Both the position numbers and the translations under genes were made by a program. The notes under the pieces are model-generated. The model was not told the origin of the DNA. It searched no databases and saw only the letters and a program-made list of their open reading frames with translations. Shown here piece after piece: positions 17,549 to 25,096 of a stretch of 64,000 nt of DNA. The DNA is from Desulfovibrio sp. JC010 (lineage in GTDB: Bacteria > Desulfobacterota > Desulfovibrionia > Desulfovibrionales > Desulfovibrionaceae): assembly GCF_010470675.1 (NCBI RefSeq), contig NZ_VOIQ01000010.1, forward strand, positions 124,001 to 188,000. The letters run 5' to 3'. How positions within the stretch are numbered: position 1 is the stretch's first letter; the number at the start of each line of letters is the position of its first letter.

Positions 17549-18616
17549 ATGGACAATTTACCTTTTCATGCTTTTGAAATGTTTGATAATTCTGCATTTA
17601 ATTCTGTTGTTAATATTGGCAGTGCTGTCAGCGAGTATAACTCAATGATTGATAGAGTGATTCCTCCGAGCATGCAGAAGCAACTAGATACTTTCTCAAC
17701 GTTTCAAAGCAGTCCGTTCGCAAGTGTGCCCACAATTGGTGACGTCATAAAAAATGCTGGCGTTGGCGACGTCATAAAAAATGCTGGTATTGGGGATGCC
17801 ATAAAAAATACTGAGATTGGTGGAGCAATAAAAGCAGCCATGATTGGAAACACTGCTATTTTGAGGGGGGCTAGAGAAGCACTGTATGGAGTAGAAGTTG
17901 GCGATTCTGTTAAGGCTTTCGGCAACACGCAGCTCCTCGGTTCATCTGCTTTTGAGAATTGGTGTAACGGTCAATCTGATCATTTGCAGGCATTTTTAAG
18001 CAGTTATGATTGGGGAGCAATTTCTAGGAAGACGTACGCATGCATTTATGATGAAAACAACCTAGTAAGTGATGAGGAGTTCGGGGAAGCATCTGATTAC
18101 ATTGCAGAGACTGTTAATCAAACATTAATTCTAAATGAAAATACTTGCACTATTAAAGAAAGTTTTTTCGTATTTTGGATAGGTGTAGTTGATCAAATAT
18201 ATTTGCAGATTGAATATTTTAAGAGAGAATTAGTCAAACCAAATGTTATAGCTGTAATAGAATTTGTTCTTACTACTATAGTTGCTTGCATCATTCAGAA
18301 TTTGTGGAACACTTGGTATTATCCTAGCTCTTCCTTAACTGCCAATGAACTGCGAATAGAGTTGAAGGCAGTAAAAGAGGAGCTAAAACAAGGCGGTTAC
18401 AATCTCTATAGTGTTCGTGTTGTAAAAGTGAAGACATCTTTAAGGGTTCATAGTAATCCAAAGTTGAAAAGCCCTGTCGTCTACAGGTTACGACCTGCTG
18501 TTGCCGTACAAGTCATAGACACAAAAGGAAAAATGGCATTAATCCTGTATAGAGATCCCCTGTCAGGAGATGCTATATCTGGATGGGTTGCGAAGAAGTA
18601 TCTGGTGAAAGTTTAA
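17549..18616 (+). CDS. repeat-containing membrane protein with C-terminal SH3-like domain
   Basis: 355 residues with AAGGAGG 7 nt upstream of the ATG. Residues ~66-105 hold four near-exact 10-residue repeats (IGDVIKNAGV, GDVIKNAGIG and variants ending IGGAIKAAM). One membrane segment lies near 230-255 (VIEFVLTTIVACIIQ). A short helical stretch follows, then a bacterial SH3-like domain (TSLRVHSNPKLKSPVVYRL ... ISGWVAKKYL). SH3b domains often bind peptidoglycan or proteins. Role unknown; it could be an envelope-linked effector. It is the first cargo gene of E2. Confidence 0.65.
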   Translation: MDNLPFHAFEMFDNSAFNSVVNIGSAVSEYNSMIDRVIPPSMQKQLDTFSTFQSSPFASVPTIGDVIKNAGVGDVIKNAGIGDAIKNTEIGGAIKAAMIGNTAILRGAREALYGVEVGDSVKAFGNTQLLGSSAFENWCNGQSDHLQAFLSSYDWGAISRKTYACIYDENNLVSDEEFGEASDYIAETVNQTLILNENTCTIKESFFVFWIGVVDQIYLQIEYFKRELVKPNVIAVIEFVLTTIVACIIQNLWNTWYYPSSSLTANELRIELKAVKEELKQGGYNLYSVRVVKVKTSLRVHSNPKLKSPVVYRLRPAVAVQVIDTKGKMALILYRDPLSGDAISGWVAKKYLVKV

Positions 18617-18634
18617 AAGGTTTATTTGCAATCC

Positions 18635-19078
18635 TCAATCTTGTGGAGAGATATCAATAATGCCTTTAAGTAATCCCTCAAATGCAAAGCTAATCTCTAC
18701 AATGTGTACAGAGTCAGAATCTGCAACATTGTCAATTATATGATTTTTTTCGCACATTAACTTTGCTCTTTCGTATGTGTCTGGAAATAAATCTTTGTTC
18801 TTTTCAAGAAATGACAGTGTTGCAAGTATGTACCCTCGATGAGTGTAATGCATATTACGGTTTTCGACCATTTGTTGTGCAGATTTTTTGGCATTAATCG
18901 TACGGCTATATTTATTGTAATAATTTACGCCAACTCCGACTGAGACAATAAACATAAAAATATAAATGGCATGAATCAATTTCGTGTTTTTATTGTTCCT
19001 TGGAATCAACAAACTTGCGATTGAAGCGACACTACCAGTAAGTCCTACAGTTAAATTCACTGCATTAAAAATATCCAT
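18635..19078 (-). CDS. small membrane protein
   Basis: 147 residues with two N-terminal membrane segments (LTVGLTGSVASIASLLI and AIYIFMFIVSVGVGVNYY) and an ~80-residue cytoplasmic tail. It ends at TGA, 18 bp from the convergent 17549 gene. Reading through that TGA would overlap the neighbour antisense, so TGA seems to be a real stop here, unlike in the E2 backbone genes. No family is recognised. Confidence 0.55.
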   Translation of the reverse strand: MDIFNAVNLTVGLTGSVASIASLLIPRNNKNTKLIHAIYIFMFIVSVGVGVNYYNKYSRTINAKKSAQQMVENRNMHYTHRGYILATLSFLEKNKDLFPDTYERAKLMCEKNHIIDNVADSDSVHIVEISFAFEGLLKGIIDISPQD

Positions 19079-19334
19079 AGTTCAATCCATATTTTCTGAG
19101 TCTTGTTATCGTGAAATCTTGATATTCATTTTCATGGTTAATGTTGTTAGGCGTGCTAGGTTATAATAACCACATATGAATACAGCAGTATTTGCTAATC
19201 AAGTGTGATTTACTGCTACTCTTTAATTGCTATGATCAAATCAGGAGCACAGTTAAAGCATGTGCAAATAAATTATAGTTAAAGTTTAATTACGACATCG
19301 TTGTACATTTCATTTGTCATGTCATTACTTAGTG

Positions 19335-20366
19335 TTAAATATTCTTAAGATAATCAGCCTTAGGCCACAGTTCAAACGCTAATTCAATAAATGTCCCAAT
19401 CGACATTCCTTCCTTTGCAACCCCCGCCGAGTGTGGCGATGATAGCTGGTAGCGTGATCCGGCGGTGCCATTTAGCCTGAAGTAATGATTGTCGATAACA
19501 ATCATGGCGCAGTTGCTATCCCGACATTCGACAATCGCAGTATCAAAAATGAAAGGCCAATCTTCACCAAATTCATCTTTCGTAACTTGCTGTCGCGTAT
19601 ATACTTTGCCGTATTTTTTGATGAAATCCTGTTCAGATATGTTGTTAATCGGAGTAGGAAGTTGCCCATTCTCGCGCTTAAGAATATACTCGTAATCATG
19701 TACGCCTAATTCAGAGTCATTAGCGTAAAGAAATGTCATCAGTGGAGATAGTAGTTGTTTCGAATCTTCATTCATGCAGTCAAAATATGGAAGTCTTACC
19801 AAGGCGCGAATATAGCGTTCTATTGTTCCTAATATCACTGCTGATTTAATTTGCTGTGATAAGTTGTAGTCATGCCCCCTTATCACTTCTTCTTCAAGCT
19901 CTATCCACTGTTCTTTAATAGATTCTTGATTAGGATTTTCCAAAATATTGATAGTGTCGAATTTCCCAACAAACAAGTATTCTTGTAAAATGCTTAGTAT
20001 TCGATTTATCATTTCATCTGAAGTAACAAATTCATAGTCGAGTCGTTTAGATCGGCAACCATCATTACTATACAGCGTTATGATAAAATCCTTCATCTTT
20101 AATATTTTATGGCTATATTTACACTTTATTTTATTACGTTGTAATTCACCATTATTTAGAAATTCATCTGTAGCGATAATCAACTTACTCAACTTCTCAA
20201 TCCCCAGAGACATATGCGACAAGAAAACATCGTAACCTGAGAGGGACAAGTTTCCTTTTGAGTACGTTGCTAAAGCTTCAAGCAATACTAGCTTGACTTC
20301 ATTGCTTTCTTCAATCAGGGCAAATCGCTGCTGAACATTACTGATGCTGTGCATGTCTTCACTCAT
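19335..20366 (-). CDS. unknown protein downstream of the retron RT
   Basis: 343 residues, mostly helical and acidic, without membrane segments or motifs I recognise. The C-terminal part (FIFDTAIVECRDSNCAMIVIDNHYFRL) looks like a beta-rich domain. It starts 62 bp after the RT-TOPRIM gene on the same strand, so it could be a retron accessory gene. Known Ec67-type retrons act with the fused TOPRIM alone, so the link is inference from position. It ends in TAA. No strong ribosome site is seen. Confidence 0.55.
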   Translation of the reverse strand: MSEDMHSISNVQQRFALIEESNEVKLVLLEALATYSKGNLSLSGYDVFLSHMSLGIEKLSKLIIATDEFLNNGELQRNKIKCKYSHKILKMKDFIITLYSNDGCRSKRLDYEFVTSDEMINRILSILQEYLFVGKFDTINILENPNQESIKEQWIELEEEVIRGHDYNLSQQIKSAVILGTIERYIRALVRLPYFDCMNEDSKQLLSPLMTFLYANDSELGVHDYEYILKRENGQLPTPINNISEQDFIKKYGKVYTRQQVTKDEFGEDWPFIFDTAIVECRDSNCAMIVIDNHYFRLNGTAGSRYQLSSPHSAGVAKEGMSIGTFIELAFELWPKADYLKNI

Positions 20367-20428
20367 ATAATATTTGGAAGTTAAATGCTCTTGATTTTAA
20401 GTCCGTGGAGTTTAAATACTACTGATTG

Positions 20429-22225
20429 CTAGTGGCTACTATCTGAAATATGAAGTTGGTATATCTCTTTAATTCTTAAAAATGTTGGCATAAACCCAGA
20501 AAAGTTCATCGTTCTGAACGGTTGAATTCCTCTAGCAATCGAAACCGCAAAATTAGTCTTACTGAGCGCAATACTCTTTTCCGTACCATCCTTCTTCCTT
20601 AGGAAAACTTCATTATCGACAATCTTTTCATCGTTAGATGTTTTTTTCTTGGAAAAAATATTTGGGTTCATTTTGTGAACTGAATTACCATCAAATTCAG
20701 AGCTTAAATATAACCTCCTTCCGTACTCATCAGTTTTCAGCATATCGTGTAAATCGTATATCTGTTCTATTGCATATTTTTCGTAAATAGAACCTTCTGG
20801 CTTTTGGAGAAGAATGGAAAACACATTATTGCCATGGTCGATAAACTTTTTACCTTTATGCTTATTATTAATTCTTTCAAGATCACAATCGAATACACAT
20901 ACTACTGGATGACGATATGTCACATAATGATCTTTTGCAGTTGAGCAAAACGTCCATAGGTTATCTTCCCCACCTTTTTCTTTTCTGCTGTGCGGGTAAA
21001 AATATATTGGAAACGACAGTTCAGGATCACTACACAATCTTTTATATGCTGTCTTAAGGTGCATCCAGTCTGTTTGGCCTTCACCCAAAACAGTAACCAT
21101 GTCACTTTCGTTAATAGTAAGGTGTTTTAAACGCTCAATATATTTTTTATACGATTGACGCTCTAACAAATTCTTACTGTAGCCTAACCTATTCAATTTT
21201 GCCTTATTGCCTTTATGCTTCTCGTTTATTTCGAACCTTTTGTCTTTTACAGAACCTATCCATTCGAGCTTTCCCTTTATAATCTTCCCGAAGACAGTTT
21301 TATCTTCCTCTTCGTGCTGGTTGTTTCTGGTGTCATACTTTTCAATATACTTGGTATATGCCAATTCAAGGCCATTTACTTTCCAATCATGAAGCATCGC
21401 ACGAACTTGATTTATGGACCGCTTTCTGACGTTTGGAAAGTCGTTCACAGTTAAACCTGTTACTATTTGCCTATCAGATTGGGTTCTCAATGATGTTTTT
21501 TCACCATTAATTTTGAAACCATGGTCATCAATTATTTCAACCAAACCTTCTCCCGGATTCCAGATTCCATCAAAAAAAGCGATATCTTCAGGAAAATCCT
21601 TAACATTCGTCGAAAACGTTATGTCGTCGACATATCTCGTGTAGTAACAGCGATAATTTTTCGCGAGATCGCTTAGATCTCGGTCCATATGCGAACAGAT
21701 CATGTTCGAAATTATAGGAGAACATGGCGAGCCTTGAGGAAGAAAGTCATTATAACACGCAATCTTGGCAATGAGTATTGCGATACTGCGGTCTAATTTA
21801 TATGGATTAGATCGAAAAAGCCCCATAACTCTTCCGAAATGGATAGATGGAAAGAAATCTTTCAAGTCAACGTTGAATACGTATCGTTTCTTAGAATGGA
21901 CTAAGGCATTTCCGAATACTGTTTTATCTTGATTATTGTCAGATTTTTTTATGTAGCCATAGGCTGCTTTTTTAGGCTCATATACTCCAGAAAGCCTTAT
22001 TGCTAATGACCTCTGAATTGCCTTTAATGCTGTTGTAGGTGCTGAGATATTTCTATCGGTTCCGTTTCTCTTTTTAATCGTAAAATCAGTATATTGTCCG
22101 TTTGGGCCGCCATGTAATCCATACAGGATGTAACCAAAGTCTTTAGGAGTGAATCCGAGGTAAGTTGCGAATTGATGAAGACTTGTTATGCGTCGTAATT
22201 GCTTTAAACTTTCTTTTCTCTTCAC
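20429..22225 (-). CDS. retron reverse transcriptase fused to TOPRIM domain (Ec67-like)
   Basis: 598 residues. The RT part (~40-330) has the retron hallmarks: NALVH (106-110, the NAxxH X-motif), FNVDLKDFFPSI, LPQGSPCSPIISN, the catalytic YVDD (198-201) and VTG (255-257). The C-terminal half has a TOPRIM signature, GEGQTD (381-386) and VCVFDCD (442-448). Length and order match retron Ec67, whose RT carries the same fusion. RT copies the msd of the adjacent RNA into msDNA; the TOPRIM is taken to be the nuclease-like effector of the anti-phage response. It ends in TAG and uses only TGG for Trp. Confidence 0.93.
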   Translation of the reverse strand: MKRKESLKQLRRITSLHQFATYLGFTPKDFGYILYGLHGGPNGQYTDFTIKKRNGTDRNISAPTTALKAIQRSLAIRLSGVYEPKKAAYGYIKKSDNNQDKTVFGNALVHSKKRYVFNVDLKDFFPSIHFGRVMGLFRSNPYKLDRSIAILIAKIACYNDFLPQGSPCSPIISNMICSHMDRDLSDLAKNYRCYYTRYVDDITFSTNVKDFPEDIAFFDGIWNPGEGLVEIIDDHGFKINGEKTSLRTQSDRQIVTGLTVNDFPNVRKRSINQVRAMLHDWKVNGLELAYTKYIEKYDTRNNQHEEEDKTVFGKIIKGKLEWIGSVKDKRFEINEKHKGNKAKLNRLGYSKNLLERQSYKKYIERLKHLTINESDMVTVLGEGQTDWMHLKTAYKRLCSDPELSFPIYFYPHSRKEKGGEDNLWTFCSTAKDHYVTYRHPVVCVFDCDLERINNKHKGKKFIDHGNNVFSILLQKPEGSIYEKYAIEQIYDLHDMLKTDEYGRRLYLSSEFDGNSVHKMNPNIFSKKKTSNDEKIVDNEVFLRKKDGTEKSIALSKTNFAVSIARGIQPFRTMNFSGFMPTFLRIKEIYQLHISDSSH

Positions 22226-22243
22226 GGCAATCTCGCATTGTTA

Positions 22244-22394
22244 GGGTATCTGCTGTATAATTCTACATGCTGCGCAGCTCATGGCGTTAAAGTCAACCAG
22301 AGCCGTCGAACAGGCGGTGATAGCCAGCATGGCAACGTACAATAATCATCGATGGAGCACCGACAAAAAGGCAATTACTTTTCAGCAGATACCC
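22244..22394 (-). ncRNA. retron msr-msd RNA
   Basis: Just upstream of the RT on the same strand, the 12-bp sequence GGGTATCTGCTG (a1, 22383-22394) pairs perfectly with CAGCAGATACCC (a2, 22244-22255), the terminal repeat that bounds retron RNAs. Inside, CATGCTG/CAGCATG (22266-22272 with 22325-22331) closes a ~66-nt hairpin suitable as msd. Total length of about 151 nt is normal. A TTGACA lies about 35 nt upstream of a1. The branching G and exact msd end are not assigned. Confidence 0.82.
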
Positions 22395-22890
22395 ACCACA
22401 CTGTGAGCGAAACATTTATAATATGTCAAGAAGCTTTGTTCATGTGCTAAAGTAATTCGTAATTTCAACCCACTTCCTATTAAGGAGTACAATGAACTGA
22501 CTTTGCAAAGATTGATTATTACCTCTCCATTAAATATTATATTCCTCTTAATTCCAGAGTGAAAAAGGCTCAGTGATAAATCCATTGAGTGTGACCTCAA
22601 CTGATAGAAGCCCTGCTCATTCGCATTCTTTACCCCTTCGCACCGTCAATTGGTCTCTCTGAGTGGTAAGCCCTGCCTCACCTCAGAATGTTTAAATAAG
22701 GAGCAAATCTAAGATTTCAAAAAATATTAGTTATGAATATAAAATATTCGTAATTAATATAGCTAAATTCATTTTTTTCGCATAAAATACATATTTTTAT
22801 TTGACATTAGTGCGCAGCAGATTTAAAAGTTCTTCACTACCAACGAAACAGTTCATGAAATCGTTTCATCGGTACACCTAAGCTTAAGGC

Positions 22891-22960
22891 AGGGTGTGGT
22901 TAGGTGAGGTTCGGTCAGGCAAGGTCTGGTTTGGTGTGGTAGGGTAAGGTCTGGGGTGGT
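22891..22960 (+). repeat. pentanucleotide array, consensus NNGGT x 14
   Basis: Exactly 70 bp, 14 units. Twelve units are NNGGT, the others CAGGC and CTGGG. The two leading bases vary almost freely (AG GT TA GA TC CA AA CT TT GT AG AA CT GT) while GGT is fixed. This is unlike a slipped microsatellite, where whole units are copied. Confidence 0.9.
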
Positions 22961-22983
22961 TTAAAGACCACCAATACAAACAC

Positions 22984-23015
22984 GAACCCCGCTTCAAATA
23001 GGAGCGGGGTTCTTT
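22984..23015 (+). terminator. intrinsic terminator of the NNGGT transcript
   Basis: GAACCCCGCT, a 9-nt loop, AGCGGGGTTC, then TTT. A strong 10-bp GC-rich stem with a short U tract. Confidence 0.75.
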
Positions 23016-23097
23016 ACATAAAGCTTAAAAGACCGTTTCTTTAAAAGAATTTTGATCATTCAAAATTGAGTAAGCATTCTATATGCATAATTAAATT

Positions 23098-23451
23098 TTA
23101 AATAGCGTTGCATTTAACACCTTTTTCAATCTCACCGTTAAGAACTTTTTGGCAGTATTCCCAAGAATTTATCATTACCTCAGACTCCATATTGAGAACA
23201 TCAATCTCAGGTGAATTGTCCTTCAATTCGTAGGGCTTAACGCCCACCTTACGCCTGCGAGCATTAACCTTATCAATGTATTCTTGGCGCATAGGCGACA
23301 CGCCTCGTGCTCTGTCTTGGGCATCAGCGATGGAGTCATATACGTGATCATATTCTTCAGGAAAAAGTTCGCAGTGAAGATTTCTCAGAGGGGCAGTTCT
23401 ATCGACATAATCTTGCATTTTTTTCTTTAAGAATTTTTTGCGTTTTGACAT
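23098..23451 (-). CDS. unknown basic protein next to the resolvase
   Basis: 117 residues with GGAGG 5 nt before the ATG. The N-terminus is very basic (MSKRKKFLKKKMQDYVDR) and the middle is rich in Asp and Arg. No domain is recognised. It starts 23 bp after the serine recombinase on the same strand and may be a partner of it. TAA stop. Confidence 0.6.
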   Translation of the reverse strand: MSKRKKFLKKKMQDYVDRTAPLRNLHCELFPEEYDHVYDSIADAQDRARGVSPMRQEYIDKVNARRRKVGVKPYELKDNSPEIDVLNMESEVMINSWEYCQKVLNGEIEKGVKCNAI

Positions 23452-23474
23452 GCAGCCTCCATGAATTATGAAAT

Positions 23475-24050
23475 TTAAATTTGAGCTGTAGGATTTTTTT
23501 GATCACCAATATTTTTATAAATTGTCACCCGCGAAACACCGAACTCACGTGCGAGATGGGTCACTTTTTCACCGTTAGATTTTCTTTCAATTATCTCTGT
23601 CAGCTGATCGTTACTTAAAGCCCGTTTGCGGCCTTTATATTTCCCCTTTTGCTTGGCAATGGCGATGCCCTCGGCCTGTCTTTCACGAATCAGATTTCGT
23701 TCGAACTCACCGAATGCGCCCAGCATTTGAAACATCAGCTGTTGAAGGGGCGAAACCTGACCATTGAAAATCAAATTTTCTTTCATAAAATGGACCGCGA
23801 CACCCTTCTCGGAAAGTTCATCAACAATATTTTGAAGGTCTCTGAGGTTTCGTGCCAGACGATCAATACTATGCACATATAAGGTATCACCCTCTCGAAG
23901 GTAAGAAAGGCAGTCTGACAGTGCAGGGCGGTTTTTATCTTTGCCTGAAATACGGTCTTCGAACACCCGATCCAAATCAATGTCTGCTAATTGCCGTTCA
24001 GTATTTTGCAACAAGGAACTCACTCGAACATATCCGACACGTGCACCCAT
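23475..24050 (-). CDS. serine recombinase (resolvase/invertase family)
   Basis: About 191 residues from ATG 24050 (GTG at 24056 is also possible). The catalytic N-domain reads VGYVRVSSLLQNTERQL with the nucleophile Ser in YVRVSS. It also has HSIDRLARNLRDLQ, the long E helix (FGEFERNLIRERQAEGIA) and a C-terminal Hin-type helix-turn-helix (VTHLAREFGVSRVTIYK). It performs site-specific resolution or inversion. The upstream region holds several inverted repeats that could be its res sites. It may resolve E2 dimers or act on cargo. Confidence 0.92.
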   Translation of the reverse strand: MGARVGYVRVSSLLQNTERQLADIDLDRVFEDRISGKDKNRPALSDCLSYLREGDTLYVHSIDRLARNLRDLQNIVDELSEKGVAVHFMKENLIFNGQVSPLQQLMFQMLGAFGEFERNLIRERQAEGIAIAKQKGKYKGRKRALSNDQLTEIIERKSNGEKVTHLAREFGVSRVTIYKNIGDQKNPTAQI

Positions 24051-24056
24051 ACTCAC

Positions 24057-24546
24057 CCTCTCATGAAGTGTTAATTTGAAATCTTAAACACCAGCTTACA
24101 TATGTAAATAAACTATCAATACAACCCTATATTAACACATTTATAGAATTTGTAAACTGTAAGTGTGAGCTAGACTCTAAACTAGCACTTTAAATCTGAG
24201 GCATTACCCCTTAGCAAGCTGATGTTCTAATTCAATGTTCACACTCTATATACAACTACCCCATATGAACCCCATATTCATACGTTGTTTAATTAAAGAG
24301 AATTATCTTAATAATTAGGAGGCAAGTGAGAACTGTCTCATATAGCGTGCATGTGACGTATATGAGACCTATAAGGCAGCGCATTAGGTATGTATCATAT
24401 ACCCATACCTAAACGAGCAACTACAACACCCCTGTTCATATCAATAGGTAAAGGATATGGTCACAGTAGATTGATATACCTGAACAGATTCTCAGCACAC
24501 AAGCATATCAATCAACCATCACATCACTACTAAGCCACATGCACAC
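24057..24546. other. non-coding region with stacked inverted repeats (res/origin candidate)
   Basis: There are three inverted repeats in ~155 bp: GTCTCATATA/TATATGAGAC (24335-24344, 24359-24368), TTAGGTATG/CATACCTAA (24384-24392, 24404-24412) and CTGTTCATATCAAT with ATTGATA..TGAACAG (24432-24445, 24470-24487). There is no gene in either code. The place, upstream of the serine recombinase, and the tandem dyads resemble a three-subsite res locus or a replication origin. Confidence 0.5.
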
Positions 24547-24813
24547 CTACTCTCTGGGCCTTATCAAGGTCTCAGGGTTTGCTTCCATTACTGCCTGCTT
24601 CAGAATCTCTGGAACACCTTCACCAACGTAACTTTCAGGTCAGAATTCAGATGTGTCAGATCCGTGTACACCTTTAATGACATCTCTTAATCAAATATTA
24701 AGAACACGGTTACAGTAGGAACTCACAGATTTATCATGTGACTCCGCAAGAACCTTAAGACTTTCACAAAGACCTTCATCGACGTATACATTAAGTTTAA
24801 TGTTATTTTTCAT
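24547..24813 (-). CDS. ribbon-helix-helix protein with two in-frame TGA codons (read as Trp)
   Basis: ATG 24813 with AGGAG 7 nt upstream opens NIKLNVYVDEGLCESLKVLA then ESHDKSVSSYCNRVL, a typical RHH/CopG fold (strand followed by two helices). With the standard code it stops at codon 41. Reading TGA as sense at codons 41 and 58, the frame continues without TAA, TAG or frameshift through PESYVGEGVPEILKQAVMEA to TAG at codon 89. Likely a DNA-binding regulator or partition/relaxosome-type protein. It is one of four E2 genes with this property. Confidence 0.62.
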
Positions 24814-25096
24814 TTTTTACTCCTGATTGTATTGATATGGCAGATCTCTTTATTAGTCATATTTCAAATTACATTACTTTAAGATACTACCATAGTTTTA
24901 ATTCTACCTTTATTTATAAAAAAGTTACGTTACGTTAACGTTATTTTTTAAAACATACTGAACGGATGGCTTGTTACATTGAAAAATATGTGAGTTGATA
25001 TGATATTGTTTTTACCTTCAGGGTTCAGTATGAAGCAATTCTCAGTCTGGAAAAAATATTCGTAATGATTTTTTTATGATGCGGGGAAGTTTCCTG

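Larger units (their letters stand above)
22801..23016 (+). ncRNA. putative small RNA with (NNGGT)14 repeat
   Basis: TTGACA (22801-22806), 17 bp, TAAAAG (22824-22829) form a promoter and GAACCCCGCT / AGCGGGGTTC (22984-23012) a terminator, so a ~180-nt transcript is predicted. It has no open frame with a ribosome site. Its centre (22891-22960) is a strict 5-bp-period array. A short hairpin GTGGT..ACCAC follows the array. Confidence 0.5.

Noticed and set aside
18635-18637. Readthrough of the TGA ending the 18635-19078 gene
   Set aside because: The extension would run antisense through the end of the 17549 gene and has no recognisable features; TGA is taken as a stop here.
22280-22405. Short plus-strand frame with a transposase-like look (TRAVEQAVIASMATYNN)
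   Set aside because: It lies entirely within the retron msr-msd, has no ribosome site and is antisense to it; probably chance.
22382-22600. 72-codon minus-strand frame upstream of the retron RNA
   Set aside because: It covers the retron promoter and a1 repeat, with no ribosome site and no similarity.
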